Positions 13,871-28,134 of a stretch of 64,000 nucleotides of DNA are shown in pieces (positions within the stretch are counted from its first letter, which is position 1; the number at the start of each line of letters is the position of its first letter). This stretch comes from Hemibagrus wyckioides (Eukaryota; Chordata; Actinopteri; Siluriformes; Bagridae), in assembly GCF_019097595.1 (NCBI RefSeq), contig NC_080711.1, positions 9,639,928 through 9,703,927 of the forward strand. The letters run 5' to 3'. The notes under the pieces are model-generated. The model was not told where the DNA came from. It did no database searches and was given only the letters and a program-made list of their open reading frames with translations. The translations under genes were made by a program, and so were the position numbers.

Positions 13871-15049
13871 TGCGGCTCTTCTACATATGTTCCTCTTCCC
13901 AAACCTAATCAGACTGCTTTCAGCTGGAGCAAGGTTGCTCTCTCACTACCTTTCTCTATCAGCCTCTACCCCTCTACCTCTCTCTTTACCGCTCTCTCTA
14001 CCTCTTTCTACCTCTCTACCTCTAACTCTACCTCTTTCTCACTCTTCATGCTAAATTGAAATGCACGAGAATAAAAAACCACTTAGTCACCACTGCCTGA
14101 CCTGAAAATTAAAAAAAGTAGCTCAGCAGGCAAATATTTATATTCATATATTAGTATATATTTTGCTTACATTATCAGAATTTACAAACTCTCTTTCCTT
14201 GTCCTTGATTTCACACATCCCTTAAATTTACATACCACGTCTTCATATCTTAATATTCCTGCAAGCTCAGAGATTGAGCTAGATAGAAATTCAGTTCATG
14301 TTCAATTAACTCTTTAAACTTTCACGTTATTATTTACATATTTATCTTAAACCATATTATTCAGTAGCTATTATTAGTTATTCAGTAACTTCATTGAAAC
14401 TTACAGGAAAGGTATGTAGATACAAAATTAAGGAATGTAATTTTGGACCCACTGAAAGCTCCGGGGAGTTTAAGGAGTTAATAGCACTGGTCCAAAAATG
14501 AATAATTCAGATGTAATGATTATTCTGATAAACATTACTCATGTGAATATCAATGATTAGCAAGTATCCCCTTTTAATGATGTGCTCTTGTTTATAAAAA
14601 GCAGTTTATAGCCAGTCAAAAAACGATCATGTATTTATGATTCATAATGCATGCGGTCACAAAGGGATAATTATTATGCTGTGAAAATTTACGCACCCAG
14701 ACATGCCAGTGATTGTCAATCAGTATATCATTATATCACTATGGACACTTCAGTTTAACTACAAATACCTGGAATGAATAAAAGAATAAAAAAAATACCT
14801 AGAGATTTGTTTACATTTCTATTACTGATCTATTGAACAAGGCACAAATGTACATGGTTTGTGAAAATAAGTCACATTTATTTATGCTTAAATGCAGAAG
14901 ATATAATAACATACTCTTATACTTAAATTTTTCAATTGTCTGATCTCACTTGATTGTATATATAAAAATCAAGTGAAGTCAGACAGCCTTCATTTGAATC
15001 TCCACCTCTTTTGCTCATTCTGTCTCCCTCTATTTTCTCTCACGTGATT

Positions 15050-15087
<38 letters not shown>

Positions 15088-15157
15088 ACTTCTCACTGAT
15101 TGGATAGAAAGGTGCTTTTCTCTATTCTTATTGGATCTCTCTCTCTCTCTCTCTCAC

Positions 15158-15195
<38 letters not shown>

Positions 15196-16120
15196 CTTCC
15201 CTCCCATGATGCTTGAGCTCGGTGAGCAGGAGCCAGAAGTCCGTCCAATCATTGTCTGAGCTATCAATCAAAGCTGACGGGCCCAAGCGACATGAAAAGA
15301 ACCCTCAGTGGCAGCCATTAACTGAGCGCCCCCTCCCCTCCCTCCCTCTCTCTCTCTCTCCCGCTTGCGCTCTCTCTCAGCCCCCCACGCTTTGTTTTCC
15401 TTTCAGCGGACAAAAACAGACTGACAAGATGGAGGGCTGGACATTAATCAAACCCCCATGGAACCACCTCTTCCTCCAAGATAATAAATAAATTCAACTC
15501 CTCTCATTGGACAGATGCTCATGGTGGTTGGACCCCTCTCTCTCTCTTTCTTGCTTTCACTCTCTCTAATTTTAAGGGTCCTCATCTGCTCTCGAGCAGG
15601 GTAATTCCCTACAGATCAGAGGAGGGCAGGTGTTCTGCTTGCCAGCCGAGACCAGGCACCCCCTTTCCTCTCCAGGGGCCTGGTGTTGCCCTGACAACTG
15701 GCCAACCTGTGCCCTGTCTCGCTCTCGCTCACGCTCCTTCTCCCTCTCTCTATTCCGTGCTCCCCTTTTCACCGTTGAACAGGACTTACTGCTTTCGGTG
15801 ATTGCCAACGGTCAACCCATGTCTCTGCATGTCTGGTTTATCCATATGCCTGACAAACGCCTCTGTCTATCGTTCACTCTCTCTGGTGTTACTCTATCTT
15901 GCCTGTCTCAGACATTTTCCTGGCTGTGATATTTCCCAAATCAGAATATGTATGAGCACAAATACATTTGTGAGTGTGCATTAGGCGGCGGTTACCTGTC
16001 TACATCACACTGATACACACATTACTCAAAATCACAGCTTGCCCTCGTAACAGAATGTATCACAAAAAATCACACAGGTAATGAAGCACAAACTCAAGGC
16101 AGGAAAAAGTCCGAACACAT
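13871..16120. other. Intergenic DNA with CT tracts and two complex islands
   Basis: CT-rich tracts at 13940-14040, 15053-15085 and 15137-15193 account for the leucine/serine-rich frames here. Complex islands at about 14600-14720 and 15200-15480 stand out from the repeats and may be regulatory. No gene seen. Confidence 0.45.
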
Positions 16121-17100
16121 GAAGACAAATGAAAGTAATCAAATGGCTTATCTTTTCTGTCCCATTAGAGCGATCACATTGCATTCTGCTGCATGGGCTG
16201 TCCGGAGCCAACATTAATACTGCTTTTTATTCTTTACAGCAGAGAATTCATGCTAACTCAGGGATTAGCATGTGTGACCCTCTAGGGCTACTGAAGGCAT
16301 TTGAAATTCCTCTTTGAATTAACATGGACACAGGCACACATAGTATCTCAGCCAGAGAAGATCCCTTTCCACATAATATTTGCGGACAGGAAAAGAAAGA
16401 CAAATGGAAAGTTAACGTGGCACACGGGGGCGTGTGAGTCTGCCACAACGGGTACCACGGCACCCCGCCTTGCAGGGCATTGTGGGATATGTCCTTCGCT
16501 GGAGTAGCTACTCAAATGATGTATTACAGCTCAGTGGGAATCGTATGGTGCTGCAGGAGGAGGTGCTACACCAGCATTCTGCAAACGTTTAATTTCTGCT
16601 TTTCTTTTGCATGTTCTTGACCAGGTTCATTTGGAGCCCTGCTGTGGGCCCACGCATGTTTGTGTTGGCCCCATTACAGAAGCATAAGGGGCTTGAAAAG
16701 AAGCCTATCAAGCTTCCTATCATCAAACAGTGCAAAGGTTTTAAAGCTATATCATCATGCCTAGCATTTCTCATAAAAACACAAACAACAATATTTAAGA
16801 TATGAAATTCTCCCTTTGTAAGGTGATATGAAAACCTGACACATCCAGCCCATATACACCAGATAGCAGATAAGAAAAGAACACAATAAGGATGTCCAAA
16901 AATTGTAGCTACAAAAGAAGGGCATTGATTTCCTGTTAGCAGATCCCCTGCATGAAAATGGAGGAGGGGGTCTCGAAGATGGCTGGATCACAGAAGATAT
17001 GGTCGCAGTACCAAACCGCTGCTTTTTCCGTGCTCTGATCTGTTGTATCATTGACACATGAATGGATTAGGTTCATGTATCACTGATAATGGCCCATCCC
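16121..17100. promoter_or_regulatory. Candidate conserved non-coding blocks
   Basis: Two complex islands (about 16130-16310 and 16600-17060) lack microsatellite or transposon signatures and have balanced composition. Short frames of 60-98 codons occur on both strands, none resembling a known protein. Possibly enhancers; this is inference. Confidence 0.3.
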
Positions 17101-20100
17101 ATTGCTCGTATGTCAGAGAGCCAGTGTGTGTGTGTGATAAGCCCTATTGATTATGTACCATATGCAGTTCCCACGCCGTCCTTTGTCCCTAGTCCTCCAC
17201 TGTTATTTCCTCCCTTATTTTAGTAGGGGGATGGGAGAGGTGGCACAGCTGGCTGGTGGAAAGATGAGTTACTCACAAAGCAGCTTGCAGTAGATCTGGG
17301 CCTAAATTTTTCCTGTATACAACATATACAAGGGAACCTGAGATTTTCAAGTCTGTAGCTATTTCCAGAGTCCTTAAACAAAGACATAATTTTAAATAGT
17401 TTTACATAAAGATTAAATCATTATATAAATCCTTTATTGTTGAAATTATTCATATGTATCATTGTAACTCAGGTGTCAACACACATGATTAGACAATGCC
17501 ATGACAAAGAAATGGTCATCCTTATTCATTTTTGTTCAAACTGGTATTACTGCTGACCAGGCAAAAATACAGATTCACAATTCATGCAAAAATGGATAAA
17601 ATTTATTTTTTATTTTTATTACCAAAACAACCTTACAGCTCATCATTTAAAGTCCATCCAAATCACTGACCTTATTATCCCCCCCCTCTAATTCCAAATG
17701 ATTCCAGTTACAGTATTTTCGTGGTTCATGTGCAAATCTACTAAAGTCAATAAGATACAAGCCTAACACAGTTCCAGCTGTGTATTATAAACATACAGAT
17801 AGTAATACTACTTACAGTGCTACTTTGTATAGAATGGACACTGATTTTAGATTCTTATCTTTCGATGATTTACATGCCAATAAAAAGTCTAATACAAGTA
17901 TTTTTTTGTATTCTAAAAAATAAGTAAAGATTAGTGGGTTCACTGTCAATTCGAAACGAACTCTAGACTAATATTTTCCTTTCCTTAAGTTGTACAGAGA
18001 TGGACTCGGTGATGGATTCCTCAGTTATGTCACGCCTCATTCTTCAGTGGAATTTAGAGTCTGTCTTTGCATGTAGTAGAGTCATACTGGCTGTGTCGAG
18101 AACATAGAGATGATTACTATTAACTGTAAAAGTCAGCAGCAAAACCTTACGTTAAGATTCACTTTACTAATATCTGTGATAACAGTCTTATCATTAATAA
18201 TAATGCTAGCATTAATAAACTAAAAGAAATGTTAACAAACCAACAAAGACTTGTCTTGAATGATGTTTATACAAATGCTTTTTAATCCAAACTAAAAATA
18301 TGTCCACTGTGAAATACGTGAATTTATCCTCTAATTAATCCCATTATCATCCTTTAGGAATATACTGTAATGTAGTTTATGCTCATAACGTTTATGCTAA
18401 AATGCTAATTTATCACAGATGAAATAAAATTGGTTAATGCAAGTGTTCACATTCATATTTAAGCAAACATTAATTCACTGATAAGTCTTACTATTTACTT
18501 AATATTTTTTTTATTTTATTTTATTTATAGTTCATTGATAGTCGATTGAAGTTCATGGTTTGTTAAAGACAAGTCTTCTGATATAACGCGTGTTATTTCA
18601 TGTTTATTAACACTAACTAATGCAGTGATGAAGTAATTTTTCTGTGACGGGAACATGACAGGAACATTAATTACTTAATCACATATTAATTGAAACGTTA
18701 GTTGATTTTAGTAACTGTGGAAATTTTAGTCATGGATGGAATATCAGTAAATATTAATTAATGTTACTTAAATAACCATTAATTAATAAATGTGTTCATT
18801 GTTTTGTTAATGCTGATTACTGAGTGTTAATGTTAATGCCCATGGTTTGTTAATGTTAGCTAATGACAATTAATGCTGTTTGTTAAGTGTAGCTTAGTGT
18901 AAAGCGTTATCGTGGCAGCTGCTTAGGACAGCTGCTAAAATGTCTGTCTGCGCAGCTTTCAAAAACATTCGAAAGAATGTAAAAAATCCAACATGTGCGT
19001 AGGCAGCTTCATAATTACATTTATCTTGGTCCAACTTGGTCTGTCAAATAATACTTAATTACTTAATTTGATACAACAATGATGTTTACTTTGTGCTGGA
19101 GTGTAACAGTCCAGACAAAAAAAACAAAACAAAAAAACAGCAATGCAGCTCATTGGTCAGTTTGTGTGCTGTGGTGTCTGTAATTAGCAAGGAGGCAATG
19201 TTGGAATAACATTCATAAATGCCTGTTTTTTATTACAAGTATATTTTTTTAACATCAGCTTATGATATATCTGTCAAAGATTTGCATTTGCTTTGGTTTT
19301 CTTAAGATTTATTAGATTTATTCTAAAATGCAGGACATAATACTTTCCATGTTATTTTGCACTTAAATTGTGCGCTACTAATTCAAATGAATTCAATTTT
19401 ATTGTCATTCTATCTTCCAGCATAATAAAACGCTTTTTTCACTGTTCTCTCCAGAGCAACATTAGAAACACAGCAAAGTAACAGACGGAAGAGTGCAGAC
19501 ACACTCAAGATACTGACAAAATGATCGCATCTATTTTTTATGCTAATGTCTAAACAATCAAATGTAGTCTTGAACTTGAACAGGTTTATATCTGATGAAC
19601 CTCCAGATCTCACCTATGCAAGAAAATCCAGTAAATCAAGACTGTTTTTCCTAATGACAAAAAGATCTAAATATATTAGTAACACATGTCCTACATAGCC
19701 AGTAACAAGAACATAGACTAAACCAAATCTAGGATAAATTTACCTCATAGATGATTCACTCCTGACCGTCTTCCAATTTATATCATTGCCAAATCCCTAA
19801 TGGCAAGAGTGCTGGTGGAGGATTGGGTCTGGAAGCTGATTGGCTGCAAAGTTTCCCTCTTACACCCTATAAATGCTGGCTGTCTTGATGTACAAGACAA
19901 GGGACAGGGCAGATATTGATCCAGTTTTGCTATATTTTAAATTAAATGGTTAGTGGATTTTGGAATAAAATTTTTCAACGTCTGAGACCCTGAGAATTTT
20001 TACTTTACAACATACATACAGGTGCAGAATTAATGTTAAATTTACATATAATAAACAGCCTCAATGCATCCATTATTCATCACATTCACAGCGAGGTGGA

Positions 20101-20685
20101 GTCTTATTCATCGTATGCAGTCCCATTTTTACCATTATGCTGATGGTGTTCAGTTCCAGTTGTAGTAAAAATACTTGTTTATGGTTAAGTTCTGCATTTT
20201 CAAGGTTTTTCTCAGGGCTTCTTTAGTGCACACCTTCCAAACACTTTGACATATAACAATTCTTTTAGGGATTTTTTTTGTTAAAAGGTTTGTTATTTAC
20301 TTATTTGACAGTTGAAGGTTATATGCTTTTGCTCAAAAGCCCAGCAGTGGTAGCTTGGCATTGCCGTCTGAATTCTGAAACATTTTTTTAAGCCTTTGCC
20401 TTTATCACCTTCTTCCTCACTGCATTCATTTTGTTACAGATTTTTAAACATTTGTTAATATGGCTCTGGTTGTGATTAATTTTTTACTGCTTATGCTTTT
20501 TATCTTCATAGGAGGTCAATCATTTATGAGGTGGTCTCATTTTTGTAGAAAAGTTTGTTTCCTCACATTGGTGAATAATGTATATAATGAATAATAATAA
20601 TGAATATGGATAAAAGCAACAATAGAAACAGTAAAGCTCCTGCAGTCTCAGAAACATTGCGCTAAATTGTATCTCTCATTGTTGC
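17101..20685. other. AT-rich intergenic DNA, no gene seen
   Basis: Low GC, rich in TTAAT and ATTAAT. A fragment of the SINE family also appears near 20330-20370, just inside this stretch. No coding or RNA gene signal recognised. Confidence 0.5.
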
Positions 20686-20872
20686 TAGGGTTGTACCCTC
20701 AAGGTATACCTTTTGTAGATTTAAAATCGGTTTTATTTTGAAACTTTGTAGTGTACCTTTAAAACGATTTAAGGTACTATAATTAGTTTTCAAGGAAAGC
20801 TTAATATGTACCTATAGGTAAACTATACAGTGCACAAGGTGCAAAAGGTCCATGCTTGAGGGTACCATCCCA
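20686..20872. mobile_element. Short inverted-repeat element (MITE-like)
   Basis: Ends carry an imperfect inverted repeat: gttgtaccctcaagg at 20690-20704 and cttgagggtaccat at 20854-20867. The interior is AT-rich and non-coding. Size and structure fit a non-autonomous DNA transposon; family not assigned. Confidence 0.55.
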
Positions 20873-23670
20873 GTTATTTCTCCGCTTCTGTGTGATTGGA
20901 ACGGTTCAGTCTTGAATCATTGTGTGATATTTATTTTATACCTCCATTTTTGCCCATTGATCCCACTGACAGCCAACCAATACCTGTGCAGTCCTGTGTG
21001 AGAATTCTCTGCAAGAGCTGATTTTCTCCTTAAGGCAGTCCATCTGTCTCTGTGCTCAACATCATGGTGATAACATTTACCCTTGAGCAGGTTTGGAGAT
21101 TTTCGAACCCGTAATAACAGCATTACTGCCATGGCAATACAGCACAACAACACATAAGCACTCTATACACAGATAAGAACACAAGGCTGCAATGTCTCAC
21201 TTTTATATGGTGGCAATCTCATGGACTGAACAGTTTATTGATTTCAGCCTCTAAAACAGATTGTAGTTGTGATAGACTGAGACATTCAGTTCCCTCTTTA
21301 GATTTTTTTCTGCAACTTAATATGTTGAACAGAAAGAGAAATACGTACACCGTATAAACAGGTACAGGTAATGCACACATGTTTAAAACAATATTTATAT
21401 CAAATGCTGTAAGTAGAGATGAATATTAAAGTAATCATTTTTTATTGATTGATTGCAAGACCAACAGTTTGTGTAACATAGTTAGATCAGAAATACTATC
21501 ATGCCATTAATGACATTTTGAATTAAATCAAATGTAGCCCAATTCTGAAGATTCACACCAAACTGGTTTGGTGAAAGTGATGATAAATAAGACATTTCCT
21601 TGATGAAGAGCACAATAAACCACTGAAATTGTTTTAATAATCCACTGATGGAGCTGCAGTGAGAGAATTCATTTCAACAGGCTGTTGTTATTACAGTGAG
21701 AGAAACCAGATCCTGGTTATCAGCATCAGAGGATCAGCATCACCTAGTAGACTGCAAGACAGTTGGCATCATTAACCAGATAACATGAACTTGGAGCTTT
21801 CCCTTGGGTGGCCACCACACGGGCTAATTAGCCAAATGGCTAATGTTTACATCCGCCCCGAGAGTTAGCAATGACATATTAACTGCAGCTGCTTTAAATT
21901 TGCTTTCTCAGTTTCCATCCGTCCATCCTCATGTTTTCTCTACTAATAAGGTAGCTGATATGTGTATATATACGAACACTGACAAGAAATTCTTAAATGA
22001 CTTCCAGTAGGTGTAGGAACTATAACAAATATACATCATTTCTTTATACAATGACATCCAATAGCCTGAGACCACACTGAAAACTTGTTTGGGTTTTTTT
22101 TTTTAAACAGGAAGCTGAAGCTAAAAGTTTTTTGAAAACATTAAAACAAACATAAGACAAAGTAATATCCAAATACTTAAATTTAAATATCTGTATTGTT
22201 TCAGTCACTATTAATATAAGCTTTTATTTTTAGTCACTATAAATGTAATGTTTTTTTATACTGACCATGTTAAAAGGTCAAATTTTCCATGAGATTTCTC
22301 TGGTTCACTGAAGATTATATATGAATGACATTCCCATGGATTTGGTCTGACATGGATCATCAGGTTTTACACAACGTGTGGAGTCCATGGCGGATTGTGT
22401 GTGCGCTTTTATTAAAGCATAATTTAAACTTATAGAAGATTAAGAAGTTTGTGTAGATATTTCTATTGTTACATGCAAGTAAATGCTAATAATATTAATT
22501 ATAATAAAAAAAATAAATAAACTATTAAAACCTTCAAAATTTATCCATTTATTACAGGTATATTTAGTTTTTTTCCCCTTAATTTCTTTTGTTTCTTTTA
22601 GTCGAGAAAAAATAAAATAAAAAATGTCCTATAATGAGGTCTTTTTTGTTGTTGTTGTTTTTTTTTCTTTCTATGTGTCAAAATTTTGGTGTCAGATCAA
22701 TTATTACATTCTTCTATCTATATAATGACAAAAAGTTAGAAGCTGGAAGTTCAAGGAGTAAATATTGCTTATTTCCTTTTCATTTTCACCTTCATAGTCT
22801 CGAAGATTTCAAAATAATTTATCTTTAAGAAACCATAATGCTCTCCTTGTAGCCAACTCACTCTCTGATTCTCTTCTTATTTTGGTTGTGAGCACAGATG
22901 CTGGAGAAAGGTTGAACAAAAGTTGACCCTCTCTAGTTCCAGGTGACCCAGGGGGAATACTAAATGTGTCCGGAAACACCTGAGGTTCTGGAAGTGGAGA
23001 CTGAGCAGAGATTCCTAGGGGAAATCCGGAGGGATTAAGGGCCGGGGTGGTGGGGGGGAAGCTGGGGTTTGGGTTGCAGGGGAGCTGAGCACTCATTAAC
23101 ACATCCTATGTTCACAGAACTAGGAGTCAAAGGCTAATAAAGTGTCTGCTTGCCTTTGAGTATTTCTTTGGATAGAGGAGCAGATGCTGTACAGCCTGAA
23201 GGAATACTGAGCATTGTGTTAATGGTCATTTCTTTGTCATAGGCACAATTGGCATTCGGTTTTATTTCATTAGGGTACAACATTCAGTGTACATTCATTC
23301 GCAACTTCAGTGTATAGCTTACAGAAAAATCATGTGCTTGTGATTAAATAAATTAATCATGTGACAAAAATCTGATCGGAAAAATGAAAACACATGCCCT
23401 ACATGTGAAAATTTGTTTAAAAAAAAAGTGAGAATAGAAACACATGCACTACGTGTGCAACTGTGTGAACACACAACATGTTTGAAGTGTCTAAAACCAC
23501 ATGTGAAGTTCATGTGACTTTTCTGTAAGGCTGTTTAATGTTGGTTTTACTGAAACAGGAACAGTTGGATTCAAATCATATTATAAATTGTAACTAGAAT
23601 GTGATGCTGAAGACATGTTATTTACTACTTTGTCTTTTTTAGTAAGAGTCTGTCGGCGTGGCACATCCTG
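20873..23670. other. AT-rich intergenic DNA, no gene seen
   Basis: No gene or clear repeat recognised. Around 22840-23100 there is a more complex, purine-rich patch with no convincing frame. Confidence 0.45.
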
Positions 23671-23679
23671 ACTTGTTTC

Positions 23680-24290
23680 ATATACACTGATCGTACAGAG
23701 ATACTCCTTTTGTGATTTGGATGTTTGCTTTGGGTTATTACTGAGCTGAAATGTAAGATTCCTGAAGGTTTTGCACTAAAATGAACAGGTATTTATGATT
23801 TCCTCCACCTTTAAAAAACCCTCCAGTTTCCGGCTAAAGAAAAGCAGCCCTAAAGCATAATGCTGCCACTACCATGCTGCACCGTGGCTATAATGTTCTT
23901 CTGTTGCTTTTTCCTATTATTGTTTGGGGAAATTTTTATACTTTTTGGAAATGGCCTTATCAGACCTTAACACATTTTGCCACCTGCTTTGGGTGATTTA
24001 GTTGAACTTGGATGTTTTCCATCTAGCCCCTCAACCCCATATCTTAGACATGTGAAGAATGTGAGAGATTGTTGTCACATTCAGAGAGAAATCAGTTGTC
24101 AGGTATTCCTGCAGGGTCTCTGATACTGCAGTAGGTCTCTTGGCAGACTTCTTGGTAAGTTTTTGTCTTTTTCAAAGATTTTGGACATCATGTTCTTGGT
24201 GATGGTCACTGTGCTAATCTCTTTTCTGTATTTGTTGATGATGGCCTTTACGATTTTCCATGGTACATCTTATTTTTTTGAAAACATAAC
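23680..24290 (-). pseudogene. Decayed Tc1/mariner-like transposon
   Basis: Read on the minus strand, 23840-23885 encodes a broken version of the Tc1 transposase signature VQHGSGSIMLWGCF with a stop in place of W. Sequences on both sides continue the pattern in several frames. No terminal repeats were fixed. It is a long-dead copy. Confidence 0.7.
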
Positions 24291-24949
24291 TCACGAGTTT
24301 ATATTAACACATCTATAATGTGTTATAATATTCTACCAGATAGCTGACCAAGACCTTTGTGATAGAAGTTTCATATAATCGTAAACCTATGTATGATATT
24401 GTGAAGCTTTTTGTAAAATATTCATTTAACATTTAGGGCAGGAGTTTGCAGTATCATTCCTTTGTAAATGTCAGAGTTTAGAAGTTTTCTGTCAAGAGAG
24501 AGAGAGAAGGATAAACTTGTGGTGTCTGTGACAAACTGCATTTTGTCTTACTTACTTTAAGAGAAAATGATGTCATAATTGTATAGCAGTTATAATGCAG
24601 TTGATAACTGGAAACGCTATGTCCTGTCATTCTGCAATGAATAATTGAATTGTTGGCAAAATGCTGTGGTAAGAGTAATTTGTGCTGTTACAGAAGTTCA
24701 ATAGACTTCAGGGTGGTAATCGCAACACCCCTTTGTTGATTATTTTCATTTAAGCGCACACCCTGTTGTGTTTTATTTGTTACATAGTAAAAAGTACACA
24801 CAGCTGTTCCTTTCAGAGGAACTGAAACTTTGCATCAATTTTTTTTTTGGAAAAATGGCTTTGTTTCTTGCTTGTTGCTGTCTTTCTTTCTCCCTGCGGG
24901 GTTTAAAGTCGATAGGACCCAAAAAAAAAGAGCTCATACATTGGCACTG

Positions 24950-25165
24950 AGTGAGTTTTGATTGACCGGACGGGGTTGTCTGGGATGACCTTTGACCTAG
25001 TCCCATCAGCAAGAGGGACAGCTTAAACCATTTAGGGGACAAAGAGAAGAGCCAGTCACCCAGGCGACGATGATTCCTAGGGACCAAGCAAGGGAAGGCC
25101 TCACACATCACAGACACACAGGGCTGACATTGGCATTTTGTGCTTTGAAAACCAATGGTCACTTG
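24950..25165. promoter_or_regulatory. Complex block with a consensus DR1 nuclear-receptor site
   Basis: TGACCTTTGACCT at 24986-24998 is a perfect DR1 (two AGGTCA half-sites on the minus strand spaced by one base), the consensus for HNF4, COUP-TF and RXR heterodimers. The surroundings are non-repetitive and GC-richer. Function is inferred. Confidence 0.5.
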
Positions 25166-25280
25166 TTTTATGAATGTTTAGACCATTTTCATTTTGTTCT
25201 TTTGTTTAAAAAAGCATAGCAGGAATACAGTATTATAACAGAATTGAATTTGAAAAAGTTGTGTGATATTTTGTGAATCC

Positions 25281-25313
<33 letters not shown>

Positions 25314-28130
25314 TTTGCTCCGCACACACACATCTCTACAGCTCTTCACTGCTGATGGACAGCTTGAAGGCATACTCAGCAGTGTGTGACTCAGTAAGAC
25401 TCCCTGCCATGCCAATGCCTTCTTTTATTGCCAAAGCTTTATCCCCACACTGACTTCATAAATATGCAGAAGCTGCAGTTACAAAGCTTTACTAAAATAC
25501 TTGGCATGGAAAGAGCAAAGGCCGACACTTCGGTTCCAGACAATGCAGGCCATTCCGTGTCCAGGGCACCAGCATGGACATGATGCCACAGTATGTGCAT
25601 GATGAAATAACCAGTTAGTTAAATTAGTTTGTGAACTTTGTAGTGCTGCTTGAACTTCACAAATATAAAGATTGTTGTATAATAAAATAGTGATTTAAAG
25701 CTCTGAGTTCATGGGAGTAAAGTTATTTAAGGAGAGACAAAAAATCCCCTCCAGGGTAAAAAGAAAACAAGGAAAATATTTGAGTCCCTCATGCTGAATT
25801 AACCCAGCATGTCACAAATGAACACTGGTAATGCAGAATCAACTCAACACTGCAGGTGTTACTTTAGCACTGTAATTTATTTTTTTATTTTAATCTTGCT
25901 GAAGAGTGCAGGTTATCTTCTCCAATCCATTCTACACCACATTTTTCAGGCAAATGAAAAGGTATATGGAAAACTGCTTCGAATCTTGCCTTGTGGTCTA
26001 TATCACTCTCTAGAACTTTCCAGAGCAATCTGCATGTCCTCACCCAGGGAAGTGCTCTGCTCAGCATCAGCCATTTTGGCCTTTAAGGGATTACAGTGAT
26101 GTCATTGGCAAGGTCTCACCCCTATTGGCAGTCATCCTGCTGCAGGTCACCGTTAAGTCTGAGCAGCATGGCTTTTGCATGTGCAATAATTCAGAGTTTG
26201 ACTTTGATGATAATAGCACTAATAACGGTTTGACAGTGACGGATGAATGAAGGCGGTTCGGAGGCCTGTGAAGTGACCCTGAGCCCAATCACAGCACTTC
26301 CAGGTTAAATGTGACCTCAGGCTGCTTCAAATGGGGTCCTTTGCAGAGCTGCAAAAGGTGCTGAATGGAGAAAGGAGAAAGGGAGCGAGAAAAAGAAATG
26401 TGAGCTGCGAAGAGACAGGTTGAAACACAAAGTCATGTAATACATATGCATTTATCTCTGTGAAAGGTAGCATGGATCCCAACATCTTCTGGCTCTCAAC
26501 AGTGCACTTAAGAGATGCAACAGAAATGCCATGATCATCACACACCCCAACTGTTGCGTTTAACACACTGCCTCCACGGCCATGCTGCGGTCTCTTGATC
26601 AACCCAGACGCCTTCCTCGCCAGTGGTGGGAATGCACGGCCAGGCCATGTGTTAGACATTAAATGCAATCAGAGAGTGCGTTTTTCGTGAGTGCACCAAG
26701 AGATTGAGAGAAAAGCAGATCCAGGCTGATGAATAGCAGAGCCTTTCTCATGCCTGTCTGCTTACAAGGAGCCTGGATAATCAAACCATGGCCTGTTTTC
26801 TTTATTTACGCCGCACGTCAACGTGGGAGATTTATCGTTATTGTGCAATGACTCTTGATTAGCAGGAGTATGTGGTCAACTAGCTGCAAAATCGTCCACT
26901 GGTGTTTCTCATGCAAGAACGAGTTTTGTTGTGGGTTGCGATGAGCAGTGTCACAGGAGAAAAATGCATGGGTGAAATTGTTTTGAAAAGAGAAAGGTGA
27001 CAGGGACAAAGTATCCTTTGTGGCAAAGAAAATGGCAAATTTCGCATTGTCTGATGATTACCAATGAGGCAGCTTCCAGTCCGGCTCACAGATGACTGAC
27101 ATCTGCTTACTATGCTGGATATATAAAGGAAACCATAAAGAAGTCAGACTTCTTCTATACAAAAATATACCAAGAGCTTTAATTATGTCTGTGCCGTGAT
27201 TTAGATCTCCACATCAAACAACATTAAAAATACATCTCAATAAATCAAATAAACACCCTACAGGAAGTCTGATGCACATTGCTAACACACGATGTTGTGT
27301 CATATGCTGCCCAAGGCAAGAATAATCAGCACTGATCTTCCATCCCTTCCACTGAAGTTGAGAATAAGCCATTGTCTAACATTCCTGCGCTCTTTCCATT
27401 GATCCTAATCTATCACCCTTAATCACCACCAAAGCCCAGCTAGAGAAGTGCTAAGTAACACGCTACCTGTCAGATCCACTGGGGTAAGAATGAATTGAAT
27501 CATGGGGGGAAAGTTTGGACAGTGAGCGGTGTGAATGGGCCGAGTATTGAGACCTGGGGCACCCCTGCAAGTCATAACTCAGATCTTAAGAGCGGCAGCC
27601 TGCTCGAGGAAGCACCGTCTGCCAATTGATTTACTATCATCCCAGGTCTCAACCCCTCCATATGATTATGTGCCTTATTAAGTGATTTGCTGAGCATGAC
27701 AGATTTACTTTATTAGCTACTATCCTTGGCTGCTTTTGCTGCTTTTGCACTAGAGGACATTTCTTTGAATTGGCTCTCGGTTCTGCCTTAATGGCGTTCA
27801 AATTGTTATTCATTCTACCTTGCCTGAAGGATGTCCATATTACAAAATTTGAAAGAGATCCAAATAATTAGAATCATCTTTGTCCTTTCAGACACGGACT
27901 TCTAGGACTACCGCTTTTTTAAAGCGCTAATCTTATAAGTTAACCACTTTATGCCGATGTTCACATTTTTGAGTGAAAGTGGCTAGTGGACGCAGATTTT
28001 GAAGGAGCACGACAACTTTAATAGCATTCTAGCCTCTAACAAAGTTAAGCTGAGGGGCTATAGGCTGCAGGCGACTGAATTTTTTAACTAACCTTGTAAT
28101 AGAAATTTAAGATTCAAGAAAACTTAAATG
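25166..28130. other. Intergenic DNA with several complex islands
   Basis: A TG tract lies at 25281-25303. Complex islands at about 25800-26160, 26800-27110 and 27400-27830 lack repeat signatures. The last contains a perfect 12-bp inverted repeat, TTGAGACCTGGG at 27547-27558 and its complement at 27641-27652. No gene seen; regulatory role possible. Confidence 0.4.
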
Positions 28131-28134
28131 AACT

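Noticed and set aside
24773..25162. 129-codon frame on the minus strand
   Set aside because: No similarity to a known family, no splice context, and it overlaps a block better explained as regulatory DNA.
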